From CAITNM01 sp021298215 (GTDB lineage: Bacteria; Pseudomonadota; Alphaproteobacteria; Paracaedibacterales; CAITNM01): a stretch of 64,000 nucleotides of DNA. Positions 1 to 8,766 of the stretch are shown piece after piece. Numbering within the stretch: the first letter of the stretch is position 1; each line of letters starts with the position of its first letter. The position numbers and the translations under genes were made by a program. The notes beneath the pieces were generated by a model. The model searched no databases and was not told the DNA's origin. It worked only from the letters and a program-made list of their open reading frames with translations. The DNA is taken from the NCBI GenBank assembly GCA_046309815.1, contig JBKCOJ010000006.1, positions 1-64,000 of the forward strand, read 5' to 3'.

Positions 1-424
1 ATACGATGAGTTTTAGCAAATCTTGTTCAAAAATTATCATAATGATGAAAAAGGAGAAATAATTTAAGACTGTTCAGTTTTAGCATCCTGACTTTTTAGC
101 TTCCCAGTTCGCATTTGCCCCACATCTGTAATTCAACCCATCTTTAAAAAGCAAAACCTCACTTATGTAACATCTCAAATTATCCACAGAAACTGTGTGT
201 AAATAATGGGATAAACTCAGGATAAAATAGAGAAAATCAAGATTTTCGCTCACTTGAACCTAATGCCCGAAGAATAGGCAGGGTTAAATATATGTAATTT
301 TATCGTAGTTTTTTCTTAGTATTTGCGCTATACGATCTTATTTTTCTCTGACATTGTTTACGATGTAAGTTTTCAAAAATACTGGTAGATTGTTTTTTAA
401 TCGACTAAGAAAAATTCATATCAC
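1..424. other. Intergenic AT-rich region with DnaA-box-like sites
   Basis: No gene is supported here. The stretch is AT-rich and holds a perfect DnaA box TTATCCACA at 180-188 and an oppositely oriented near-match (TGTGTGTAA, one mismatch) at 194-202, in a run of short AT-rich words. This could be a replication-origin fragment or chance. It also must hold the promoter of the exonuclease gene that follows; no convincing -35/-10 pair was picked out. Confidence 0.25.
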
Positions 425-1348
425 ATGACTTCATCGCCACTTGAACCCTTTGAATTAGAATCTGTTATTGCCTGGCTTGAAAATCAAAATCATAAAGTCA
501 TTCGGCCTTTTATTCCTCCATTGTTTTACAACTCTGCCCCCTCCTCTACTCCATTATTAAAAGCCGCGCTTTTGGACGTCGAAACAACCGGCACAGATTT
601 TCAAAAAGACAAAATCATCGAAATCGGCATCATCATTGCTGAGTATTGTCCTCAAACAGGACAAGGTTATCGGGTATTAGAATCATATGATGAGTTAGAA
701 GACCCTGGCATTCCTATTCCACCAGCATCGACAAAGATTCATGGAATAACAGATGAAATGGTGCAAGGAAGAAACTTTAACAGCGAAAAGATACAAGAAC
801 TTGTTCAAGATGTCTCACTTATCATTGCCCATAATGCCACGTTTGACCGGCGTTTTATGGAAGCACGTTTTCCCTTCTTTCAAGAAAAAGCTTGGGCTTG
901 CTCGTTTTCACAAATACCCTGGAGGGAAGAAGGTTTTGGATCCGCAGCCCTTGAACATCTTCTCTATAGAGCCGGATTTCATTTTAATGGACATCGTGCG
1001 GTCATTGACTGTCATGCATTACTCACTGTCTTGCAATTAGATTTACCTGAATCCGGTATCAAAGCTTTTAAAAAGCTTGTTGATGCGGCACAAACTCCAG
1101 ATTTAAAGATTTGGGCACTCAACACACCTTTTGAATCAAAAGATAAACTTAAAAATCGTCAGTATCGCTGGCATGCGGAACAACGAACGTGGTATAAACC
1201 TATTTCTGATGCAGATTTAGAGCAAGAAGTCTCCTGGTTACGCCTTGAGGTCTATGATCATCGTCCTTTTCAGCTAAAGCAAGAAACCATTGATGCATAT
1301 AACAGGTTTTCTATCCGAGAAGGGTTTTGTGAACTTGTTCGTTACTGA
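425..1348 (+). CDS. DEDDh-family 3'-5' exonuclease (DnaQ-like)
   Basis: Predicted 3'-5' exonuclease of the DnaQ/RNase T superfamily acting on DNA or RNA ends. The three exo motifs are all visible: ExoI with DVETTG near residue 51, ExoII with AHNATFDRRF near residue 136, and the ExoIII H-x4-D motif in HRAVIDCHALL near residue 193, so the four acidic residues and the catalytic His are kept. After the nuclease fold there is a C-terminal extension of about 90 residues with no polymerase or helicase domain. At 307 residues it is longer than typical epsilon subunits, so it is more likely a stand-alone exonuclease than dnaQ proper. It is convergent with the next gene, with only 23 bp between stops. 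Confidence 0.85.
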   Translation: MTSSPLEPFELESVIAWLENQNHKVIRPFIPPLFYNSAPSSTPLLKAALLDVETTGTDFQKDKIIEIGIIIAEYCPQTGQGYRVLESYDELEDPGIPIPPASTKIHGITDEMVQGRNFNSEKIQELVQDVSLIIAHNATFDRRFMEARFPFFQEKAWACSFSQIPWREEGFGSAALEHLLYRAGFHFNGHRAVIDCHALLTVLQLDLPESGIKAFKKLVDAAQTPDLKIWALNTPFESKDKLKNRQYRWHAEQRTWYKPISDADLEQEVSWLRLEVYDHRPFQLKQETIDAYNRFSIREGFCELVRY

Positions 1349-1371
1349 GTTTTTTCTCTATTTCTGTTTGG

Positions 1372-2775
1372 TCAAGCTACTTCTGGTTCCCATGATTGTA
1401 ACCTCTGCACAAAGAAATCAATATTTTGATGTATTGCATCATGAAAAGTATTGAGCTTTTCCATTAGTTCAGCAAGATGATCTGCAAAAACGTCTGTATT
1501 TGTTATATATTCACAAACGTCTCTATAAGCCCGTTCCACATGTTGATGTAATTGCATCAAAGGCCCTTGAGTTAAGATATGCAGAGCTGTTTCAACTCTT
1601 TCTGCTCGAGGTCTATCATGGAGCACGTATCGCATTGTCCGATGTGAACCCACATAATTGTACAACCCATTGCCTTCTAAAAAACCACCAAAATGCTCAA
1701 AATTTACATAAAAATTTTCTCCATCGGTAATACGAAAATCGATAACTTTTAGTGCTGGTTTTTCTTCGCCGGTTTTAAAAAAACCAAAATTTTCTGTGTT
1801 ATTAAGCAAATCATGAAGACGAAGTATGCGAGTAAGCATGTCCAACGAAACCATTTGAACTAAAAAGTTTTGGGCGATTGCATCATCGTGTATCAGTTCC
1901 CTTACTGCATTCCAATCATTTTGTCTCGGATCTTTATGAACATTTTGAAGTAATCCCCATAAAGTTTGTCCATATGCTTCATTATCTCCTGTACCTAAAC
2001 GACCAGTCGCTTTTACGAACATATCAAAGCTTCCACCGTGCCCTGCATTTAATGTTGCTATGTAAACGTCTTCTGCACTTCTTTGTAAAAAATGTGATTC
2101 ACACCCAAAACCTATGTATTCAAGTATTTTATAGCATAGCAATTCTTGAGGATTAATACGTTTTGGAGCTGAGCTTTTTTCCGAAAGTCGACCATCAGAA
2201 TGTGTCTTGATATGATATATTCGCTCTTCACCTGTTGCCAACGTTACTTTTGCTTTAGTGCCCAGCTGAACCCCACCATCCTTTGTATCATGGTCTACAA
2301 GTGATCTTGGAAAGATTCCATGAAAGTATTCATCTGCAATTGCTTCAAGTCTCACTGCATGAACAACCGTGATACGACCACGCAATGTTAAGAATTTTGC
2401 ATACAAATCTGAAAAGGGTTCATCAAATCGAGTTCTTGCCGCTTTTGTTAATTTTTCATGCAATTTGCTCATGGTAAAAATTCTCGAAGAATCAGCAAAG
2501 GATATGTCCGGATTCTCTAACTCCTCCCAATCAAATCCCCATGATTCAACAGTTGCTTCTCCAAAAACAGAGATAAAGCGGTCTTTTTTAAGAACCTCTG
2601 ATTGTAATTTTGAGACAACTTCTCCTGGCGTAAGGACGGAGAAAATAGCTGTTGGCTTTTTTTCTGGTGTCTTTAGATTATCTTTTTCCTCTGAATCAGC
2701 GCTCCAAAGAAAAGCAAAGATGCTTACAAAAATAATTATCAATTTATTGCTATAAAAAACCATAATATTGCTCAC
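1372..2775 (-). CDS. Secreted protein with kinase-like motif pattern
   Basis: A 467-residue protein with an N-terminal hydrophobic segment (residues 10-25) like a signal peptide. I do not recognise the family. The order of motifs recalls HipA/PI4K-type atypical kinases: YHIKTH (Lys190) as a nucleotide-binding Lys, NPQELLCYKIL (Glu211) as the helix-C Glu, LHDLLNNTENFG (Asp322, Asn329) as a catalytic loop, and VIDFRI (Asp346) as a metal-binding Asp. The spacing is reasonable, but the glycine-rich loop is not clear. If this is right it is an exported kinase, perhaps a host-directed effector. That is inference; the open frame and the signal peptide are seen directly. It is transcribed alone toward the exonuclease gene. 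Confidence 0.6.
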   Translation of the reverse strand: MSNIMVFYSNKLIIIFVSIFAFLWSADSEEKDNLKTPEKKPTAIFSVLTPGEVVSKLQSEVLKKDRFISVFGEATVESWGFDWEELENPDISFADSSRIFTMSKLHEKLTKAARTRFDEPFSDLYAKFLTLRGRITVVHAVRLEAIADEYFHGIFPRSLVDHDTKDGGVQLGTKAKVTLATGEERIYHIKTHSDGRLSEKSSAPKRINPQELLCYKILEYIGFGCESHFLQRSAEDVYIATLNAGHGGSFDMFVKATGRLGTGDNEAYGQTLWGLLQNVHKDPRQNDWNAVRELIHDDAIAQNFLVQMVSLDMLTRILRLHDLLNNTENFGFFKTGEEKPALKVIDFRITDGENFYVNFEHFGGFLEGNGLYNYVGSHRTMRYVLHDRPRAERVETALHILTQGPLMQLHQHVERAYRDVCEYITNTDVFADHLAELMEKLNTFHDAIHQNIDFFVQRLQSWEPEVA

Positions 2776-2989
2776 TCAAGATACCAACATACAGGTAACA
2801 CAAATTAAGACAATTATCCATATAAAAACCCTGTCTTAGCTTTGTATGAAAGTAACCTTAAACTTTTGTATTTTGCACGAGTCTGACAAATTTTAATCCC
2901 AAAATTCCTCGTTTTTGAGACTCATTTTACTTGTAAAATGCATCAAAGAATAATTAGGATCACCTAGCTTACAAATTAAAACCAAAGCA

Positions 2990-3886
2990 ATGAAAAACAA
3001 AGTGATATTTGATACAAGTTTCCTCTCTAGATCTAAAGAAGGGATTGTAAATGCAAATAAGATAAACATTATAGATGCAGAATTTCCCATTTCTGGATGG
3101 GATCGCTTTATTCATGATTATGTAATAGACGAGATTTTTCCAGGCAATCTAAAATCCCAGCCACACCATGCACAAACAAGCGAATACTATAAAAACAATC
3201 AACTCAAGATGATGCAATCTTCTCACTACATCTTAATTGAGGAATTTAAAAATGGTACTATAACTCTAAAAGAGGAAAAAAACCATGAACAGCAACTGCA
3301 AGCCTATTTAGAAGGTACACATCCAAATCAATATCAGATAGAAGCAGCTCATGACTCTCAAAGAACTGCAAGAACAAAAGCTAAACAAGAAATAATTGAT
3401 CAAACTCAAAAAAATCACTCAACAACAAGCATTTCTTTAAGTGGGTTACAAAGTGAGCTAGAGCAATTAATAACTGATGGGTATCAATGCTCATTACATG
3501 GGGGTTATGTCATATATATCAAAGGCAAGTCATACGAACTAATAAACTGCTATGAAACCCCAGCCATTACTAAAGAAATAACAGATTTAGAAACCGAGTT
3601 ACCAACGTTATATATGTTTTTAATAGCAGAGTTATTACTCAAAAATGTATCACAAGGAAAAATAATTCTGCCTGGACTCACGAAAAAGGTTGAGATTGAA
3701 CTGAATACAATTTCAGATTTTCAAATTTCTTTATCTGGTCTTCATTATTGTGATGCCTTTGCAACTTTTGATAAAGGACAAGCCGGGTTAATAAAATTCT
3801 TATTTTCAAAATATGAAAATAAACTAAAAGTTTTTGAAAAATCACAAAATGGAGATTATGTAGCTATTAACTTAAGTAGCTTGTAG
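2990..3886 (+). CDS. Hypothetical protein with PIN-like N- and C-terminal motifs
   Basis: A 298-residue, Lys/Glu/Gln-rich protein. The N-terminus VIFDTSFLSR matches the first strand of PIN ribonucleases, with its metal-binding Asp at residue 8. Near residue 254 the stretch YCDAFATFDKGQ resembles the last PIN motif, which carries two acidic residues. Between them lies a long polar insert of about 150 residues, so this is not a VapC-size toxin (about 130 residues). No antitoxin-like gene precedes it. It could be a PIN-like RNase of the larger type found in defence or stress islands. The call rests on two short motifs only. There is no signal peptide. Confidence 0.5.
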   Translation: MKNKVIFDTSFLSRSKEGIVNANKINIIDAEFPISGWDRFIHDYVIDEIFPGNLKSQPHHAQTSEYYKNNQLKMMQSSHYILIEEFKNGTITLKEEKNHEQQLQAYLEGTHPNQYQIEAAHDSQRTARTKAKQEIIDQTQKNHSTTSISLSGLQSELEQLITDGYQCSLHGGYVIYIKGKSYELINCYETPAITKEITDLETELPTLYMFLIAELLLKNVSQGKIILPGLTKKVEIELNTISDFQISLSGLHYCDAFATFDKGQAGLIKFLFSKYENKLKVFEKSQNGDYVAINLSSL

Positions 3887-4010
3887 AAAAACTCACTGAG
3901 AAGGATAGAAAATCAGCAGTTAAGAGCTTAGATTTAAAAAATCAAACCTCTTTTTGAAAAATGACATCAATGCCTGTTGTGCATTTTAGACTAGAATTAC
4001 TGCTCGATTT

Positions 4011-4613
4011 TCACTGGATATGCAAGCTTGGTAATCCTATTACAGCTTGAAATTCATCAAATAATGACTCATCCGTAACTTGAATGGATGAATTAATACT
4101 TTTGTTAAGAATAAGGATGGGCATTTCGCTGGCTTCAAAAATCTCATATTCATCAACTGCGCTTAAATATGTGGGTAAATTTTCAAGGCCTCTCACATAC
4201 CGACGTTCAATCACGTTTAATGGAATATTATGTCCTCCTAGTGTGACTCGTAACTTCACACGAAAATCGCATAATTCAATAGTTTTAATCCATAGAAAAA
4301 CTAATCTCACTAAAAATCCCTGTTTCTGTGCCATCTCAATTTTGCGAAGAAGACTTTTCCCAGCCAAAGTTGTTTCGATCACCATTGAATCATTACCATA
4401 AAGACAGGTATCAAGTTTTACTAAGAACTTTCTACCCGCTAATATATCAGCTTTATTTACGTCGTTTGGGCTTAATTCTTTTGCTATAAGATCAGCATTT
4501 AGAAATAATTTTCTTCCAATTAATTCAGAATAGTTTTTATTAGCAAAGGTTGTCTTTCCTGAACCATTTGGCCCAGAGATAATCGTTAAAGTTTTTCTAG
4601 ACGCAAGCGACAT
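4011..4613 (-). CDS. Zeta-toxin-like P-loop ATPase/kinase
   Basis: A 200-residue P-loop protein of the zeta toxin / predicted ABC-type ATPase family. Walker A is clear at residues 12-21 (ISGPNGSGKTTFA), followed by NADLIAKELSP, where the family keeps a catalytic Asp, and by MVIETTLAGKSLLRKI, the usual second substrate-binding block. Family members are small-molecule or nucleotide-sugar kinases, and several are toxins that phosphorylate UDP-N-acetylglucosamine. The start overlaps the stop of the small upstream gene by 17 bp, the arrangement of a toxin-antitoxin pair. Toxicity is inferred. Many proteins of this compact size lack proven toxicity. Confidence 0.75.
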   Translation of the reverse strand: MSLASRKTLTIISGPNGSGKTTFANKNYSELIGRKLFLNADLIAKELSPNDVNKADILAGRKFLVKLDTCLYGNDSMVIETTLAGKSLLRKIEMAQKQGFLVRLVFLWIKTIELCDFRVKLRVTLGGHNIPLNVIERRYVRGLENLPTYLSAVDEYEIFEASEMPILILNKSINSSIQVTDESLFDEFQAVIGLPSLHIQ

Positions 4614-4782
4614 GCAAAGGTCTAATATAAGGTTTTTCTTTTTGGAGTTTTACTTCGCGCCCATCTGGATAAATAGCGACGATATATCCATTTTTGCTTT
4701 GATAAACTGGCAGACCTAAAGCATGAATTTTAGCAATTTCTTCTATAATTGCCTCTTTATATGCTTCCAAATGAGTTTTCAT
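4597..4782 (-). CDS. Small partner of the zeta-like ATPase (possible antitoxin)
   Basis: A 61-residue protein encoded immediately upstream of, and overlapping, the zeta-like ATPase gene. It has an N-terminal amphipathic helix (MKTHLEAYKEAIIEEIAKIHALG) followed by a short beta-rich tail with GYIVAIYPDGREV. Small proteins of this shape are commonly found before zeta-like kinases and are taken to be antitoxins. I see no DNA-binding motif, so autoregulation is uncertain. Confidence 0.6.
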   Translation of the reverse strand: MKTHLEAYKEAIIEEIAKIHALGLPVYQSKNGYIVAIYPDGREVKLQKEKPYIRPLHVACV

Positions 4783-4939
4783 GATTTTATTTTAATTATA
4801 TGAATACTACCGCACAAGTATAGCTCTTTAACAAGAAAATAACCACCTAAAAATTGAAAGATCTAAACATTACCTTGCCAAATTCACCTTTCTTTGAAAT
4901 ATAGAATTAAAGATAATTATTATTAGGAGAAGAATTTAA

Positions 4940-5464
4940 ATGGGAGATGCTAAAGATCTTATTGGAATGTACGCCGCTTGTGTCGCAACAATTGTGTTTA
5001 TTTGGGATGTTGCTAAGTGGTTTTATCAAAAACCGAGACTTCGTATCGAAATAAAAACAGATATGGCTTTAGATCCATCTGGAAAATATTTAATCCTTGA
5101 TCAAAAAAATGCATATTCTCACGACAAAAAGGGCATTGCGATTGAAATTGTAAATATGGGAAAAATGCCAACAACGCTTAAATTTGTAGCTATACAGCCA
5201 TATATCAAGGATTATTTCTTTAAAAGAAGCAAGAGACATACAAATCCATATATATTAAGTTTTAGTAGTCAAAGTTCTGAGCTACCAAAAGTTTTAAATC
5301 CAGGAGAAATATGGTCTAGTTTTACTTTGAACCAAGCAGAAATCTTCAAATTGAAAAATCAACATGCTCTTATTTTAGAAATACACCATTCTTTTTCTAA
5401 AAATCCCGCAATAAAAAAACTTATGTTTTTAGAGGACAGAAAAAGAAACTATTTGAAATTTTAA
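4940..5464 (+). CDS. Membrane-anchored hypothetical protein
   Basis: A 174-residue protein preceded by a good ribosome site (TAGGAGA, 4924-4930). One N-terminal transmembrane segment (residues 8-26) is followed by KPRLRIEIKT and a beta-rich domain with the phrase IAIEIVNMGKMPTTL, like small bacterial Ig-fold proteins that hang from the inner membrane. I do not recognise a family with known function. It is transcribed alone between the zeta-like pair and the peroxiredoxin. Confidence 0.6.
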   Translation: MGDAKDLIGMYAACVATIVFIWDVAKWFYQKPRLRIEIKTDMALDPSGKYLILDQKNAYSHDKKGIAIEIVNMGKMPTTLKFVAIQPYIKDYFFKRSKRHTNPYILSFSSQSSELPKVLNPGEIWSSFTLNQAEIFKLKNQHALILEIHHSFSKNPAIKKLMFLEDRKRNYLKF

Positions 5465-5605
5465 AAATCAGAAGAGAGCATACGGAAATCACTAGTTTTT
5501 CATGCATATGTAGCAACAGACTTAAACCTAACTTTGAGATGTCATAAAAGCATACGAAAAATATAGCCGTATTTTATAGCTGTACGGTAATTGCAAAATT
5601 AAGAA

Positions 5606-5629
5606 AACTCGGCTAGTTACAACCGAGTT
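5606..5629 (-). terminator. Intrinsic terminator of the peroxiredoxin gene
   Basis: A 7-bp inverted repeat AACTCGG/CCGAGTT with a 10-nt loop lies 11 bp beyond the peroxiredoxin stop and is followed on the minus strand by TTCTTAATTTT. This has the form of a rho-independent terminator with an imperfect U tract. Confidence 0.55.
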
Positions 5630-5640
5630 ATTTCTCTTAC

Positions 5641-6228
5641 TTAGCTTGCTAATCTTTCAAGGTACAAAGAAACGCTTTCATGAGTAGGACTAATAGCTGG
5701 CTTCTCTTTATTCCAATTAGCTGGGCACACTTCTCCGTGCTTTTCTACATGCTGCAATGCTTCCAGCATTCGTAAGGCCTCATCAATACTACGCCCTAAT
5801 GGTAAATCATTTACCAGTTGATGACGAACTATCCCTTGCTGATCAATTAGAAATAATCCTCGGTATGCAATGTGTTCATCACTTAAAACATCGTAGTCTT
5901 TAGCTATTTTTCCACCAATATCTGCAACCAAGCCATATTCTATTCCTTGGATGCCTCCTTTTTCTTTGGGAGTATCTAGCCAAGCCTTGTGAGAAAAATG
6001 ACTATCAACACTACAACCTAAAACAACAGCTCCTAGTTTTTCAAACTCTGAGAGCTTTTCTTGGAAAGCATGCAATTCTGTTGGGCAAACAAAGGTAAAA
6101 TCAAGAGGATAGAAAAATAAGATTACGTACTTATCAGCATAATCCTCGAGGCTAATTTCTTTAAATTCTCCTTTAAAAACTGCCATACTTTTGAAATTAG
6201 GGGCTTTTTTTCCGACTAATACGCTCAT
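5641..6228 (-). CDS. Typical 2-Cys peroxiredoxin (AhpC/Prx1 family)
   Basis: Thiol peroxidase that reduces hydrogen peroxide and organic hydroperoxides in the cytoplasm. The peroxidatic Cys48 lies in PLDFTFVCPTE, and the resolving Cys168 in HGEVCPANW, which makes it a typical 2-Cys Prx1-type enzyme. Arg and Pro of the active site are kept. Its 195 residues are the normal family length. It lacks a neighbouring ahpF or thioredoxin reductase gene, so its reductant must be encoded elsewhere. It is transcribed alone, with a terminator hairpin downstream. Confidence 0.95.
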   Translation of the reverse strand: MSVLVGKKAPNFKSMAVFKGEFKEISLEDYADKYVILFFYPLDFTFVCPTELHAFQEKLSEFEKLGAVVLGCSVDSHFSHKAWLDTPKEKGGIQGIEYGLVADIGGKIAKDYDVLSDEHIAYRGLFLIDQQGIVRHQLVNDLPLGRSIDEALRMLEALQHVEKHGEVCPANWNKEKPAISPTHESVSLYLERLAS

Positions 6229-6363
6229 TTTGTGCTTTCCTTTAATTGTTAATTGGAAAGAAATATAGCGGATAATCCTTCATAAATCACAAGAAAACCC
6301 ATCAGAAAAACAGCACCATAGAAATGTCCTTTTAGAGTTTATTACAGGAATCAAAATTGTAGC

Positions 6364-7923
6364 TTAGCATTGGTCAAACGCTTCATCTTTTGGAATATTC
6401 GTATTAAAACATACAGGATCTCCAAAAATATTTCCACTATACGTTTCTTCACTGCCGTCAGAGCAAGAAGATATAGAAAGATCATTACTACTTATACAAT
6501 CTCCCGTTGGTCTTTCATAGTCATGCTGACTATTCGTAACAATATTAGCCCACCATTTCCATGTGGTAATACGGCATTTTCTATGATTACATTTTTCTAC
6601 GCTCTTATAGACATGTATAGAAGAAGCTCTTGGTTCATAATTATGACACGAAGAACTAGTCTCTATAAAGTAATCCACTAAGCGCCAAGATAGATGTTGG
6701 CAGTCATCATGTTGCCAAGCTCCGGGTTTTCTTATAATCGATTCTTTTTTAACGTTAGGTGATATTTTATTAATCGGCGCTGCATGTTCTAATCTACATA
6801 GGTTATCACTATTAATTACAAGCAATTGGAGGTCTTCCAAAATCCTACTATCATCAATATTTTCAACTCTATAACACAGATGCTTTAAGACTACATCAAA
6901 AGATTGTCTGGGAGGTGTAGGAATATCTATCTTACTTCTATCTGCATGTATAAAAGTTGTTATCATTGTTCCTGTAATCGTTTTTTTACATTCTTCTCTA
7001 GCTGCCAATTCAGAAGCAAGTTGAGGAAATAAAGTAAATTTAGAGCTATGACATGTGTAATCCATACAATTTTGATAATCAATCACAGGATCTCCTATAG
7101 GAATATAGATATCAGTAGGTGGACAAAAAACTTTTTCTTGAACTTTTTTGTATGAGCATTTTTTGCCATCATCATGCACATACGTTATAGACGATTGCTC
7201 ATCACTTGTACTATAAGGAACACACTCACCAATTCTACTTTGTCCTATTTCAGTAGAACTACTACCAATATAAGCCATCCACTTATACATAATAGAAATG
7301 CATCGATTTCCAAGACGACAGTCAATAGCTTCTTCCACCTTTTTGCATTTACAAAAGTACCTTTTCCCTTCTTCTCCATAATAAAAATCATTCCCGCTTG
7401 CAGTAACAGTATCATAAACTGGCACTAAACAATCCTGTCCTGGCCAATTTGATATCACTCTAGAGGCATGTGTTAATTTATAATCCTTACAAAATTCATA
7501 TGGACTCGCTGGATTATTACAAAATCCTCCTTCGTAGCATAATTTTTGGTTTTGACTATTACTTTGTGCATAGCTATATCTAATTATTTGGCTAATTAAA
7601 ACAAATCTCGTAATTAATTTAACCATATCCATTAAAAAAAAATAAGGATTACGATAATATGTCGGTTCCACTTTAATATAATTACGCCTTCCTGTTTTTT
7701 GCATGTCCTCTTGACTAAAATAAAAGATTGAAGGCTCACTCTCTCTAACTGCTAAAACTCCTGCTCCACCGCTTGGATCTGACCCTGCTATTGTTAATGT
7801 TGTTGTGTGTTGTTGTACAAATCTTTCTTCAATTGCATCAGCAGGATACGAAGCCTGTAGCAGAGAAACGAAAGAAGATACTAAAAACGCAATTAAGAAA
7901 GTCTTTCTTGGTAGATATTTCAT
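6364..7923 (-). CDS. Cys-rich secreted protein with internal repeat and a ThiD-like segment
   Basis: A 519-residue protein with a clear signal peptide (KTFLIAFLVSSFVSLLQASYPA). Just after it comes LTIAGSDPSGGAGV (about residues 42-55), which is identical in style to the N-terminal signature of hydroxymethylpyrimidine kinase ThiD; the rest has no ThiD similarity. The bulk is rich in Cys, Trp and Tyr. Two segments resemble each other: CRLGNRCISIMYKWMA..GECV (about residue 200) and CNHRKCRITTWKWWAN..GDCI (about residue 444), which suggests a duplicated disulfide-bonded domain. It is an extracellular or periplasmic protein of unknown function. TraN-like Cys-rich proteins have a comparable look but not this sequence. 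Confidence 0.6.
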   Translation of the reverse strand: MKYLPRKTFLIAFLVSSFVSLLQASYPADAIEERFVQQHTTTLTIAGSDPSGGAGVLAVRESEPSIFYFSQEDMQKTGRRNYIKVEPTYYRNPYFFLMDMVKLITRFVLISQIIRYSYAQSNSQNQKLCYEGGFCNNPASPYEFCKDYKLTHASRVISNWPGQDCLVPVYDTVTASGNDFYYGEEGKRYFCKCKKVEEAIDCRLGNRCISIMYKWMAYIGSSSTEIGQSRIGECVPYSTSDEQSSITYVHDDGKKCSYKKVQEKVFCPPTDIYIPIGDPVIDYQNCMDYTCHSSKFTLFPQLASELAAREECKKTITGTMITTFIHADRSKIDIPTPPRQSFDVVLKHLCYRVENIDDSRILEDLQLLVINSDNLCRLEHAAPINKISPNVKKESIIRKPGAWQHDDCQHLSWRLVDYFIETSSSCHNYEPRASSIHVYKSVEKCNHRKCRITTWKWWANIVTNSQHDYERPTGDCISSNDLSISSCSDGSEETYSGNIFGDPVCFNTNIPKDEAFDQC

Positions 7924-8624
7924 GAGTTGTGTCTCAAAAATCTAAACTGCTGAAATTATACAAAAAGCCTTCATTAAAAGCAGCACGTGAAAATTGAAAA
8001 AAATTTCACTTCTAGAGTATTACTTAAGTGTGTGTTAGCTTATCCGATAAACCTAATTGCTAGTCAGCTCAAGAAACTAATTACAGCAAATTTAAAAGTA
8101 AATAGTCTCTCTGCTACTATCCGGATTATTTTGGAAAATGTTTTGATTCATATGCTTCTAATGTCGATATAGGGCCATTGGCTTGCCGTTCTCATGAAAA
8201 CCAATCAGATTGTTATCATGACGCGGTCTTATAATTTTAATGTTATACTACTTATAGTCCATCCACTTGCTAGCTTGCTGTTATATGAAATAGACAAATT
8301 GCTTTAGAGAAAACTAATGTGGCTAAATTAGCTCAATATAATTTGGCCGTTTACAATTTTTTGTCATAAACAAGTGCAATGAATGTTATTTTTACCATAG
8401 GAAGTTCATTTTGTGTAATTGCCTGGCACACATGAAAGATACTTTAAAAATACATTATACTCATTTAGATATTGGAAAATGAACTGAACCTTTTATCCCA
8501 ACCTTCTTTCGGCATTACACGATCAGCTTTTGAAAATGATATATGGAAAATTGAACTCGTCTTTGACAAATGGCAGCTGAAAATTTTTATTTATAGCTGT
8601 CTCCTAAATTATAATTTAGTGGAT
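7924..8624. other. Gene-poor stretch left of the transposon
   Basis: About 700 bp without a convincing complete gene. It contains one short coding-like fragment on the + strand (8106-8234, listed separately) and otherwise AT-rich sequence with many stops on both strands. It separates the Cys-rich secreted protein gene from the left inverted repeat of the transposon and is probably decayed sequence. Confidence 0.4.
8106..8234 (+). pseudogene. Coding-like gene fragment, Cys-rich, no start
   Basis: An open frame between a TAG at 8103 and a TAA at 8232 encodes 42 residues with a protein-like composition: YPDYFGKCFDSYASN near its start and ACRSHENQSDCYHDAVL at its end. There is no start codon and no ribosome site, so this looks like the 3' end of a lost gene. 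The family is not recognised. Chance is possible at this length. Confidence 0.3.
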
Positions 8625-8651
8625 GTCATTTTCAGAAGACATTTGCAGTAG
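8625..8651 (+). repeat. Left terminal inverted repeat of the Tn402-like transposon
   Basis: A 27-bp terminal repeat starting TGTCATTTTCAGAAGAC. Further degenerate copies of the transposase-binding subrepeat follow before tniA, such as CTTCTGAATGCAG near 8685 (inverted) and GAAGTCTTATGCAG near 8739. Confidence 0.9.
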
Positions 8652-8766
8652 AAAGGCAATCAATTTGCCAAATCGCACTTCACTTCTGAATGCAGGATTT
8701 ACCAGGAGGCCTCTTCAGTAGTATATAATTATATCGGAAGTCTTATGCAGTGGACATTAGACTCAG

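Noticed and set aside
7987..8172. 61-codon open frame on the + strand
   Set aside because: No ribosome site, unlikely composition, and it overlaps a different, more protein-like fragment in another frame (8106-8234).
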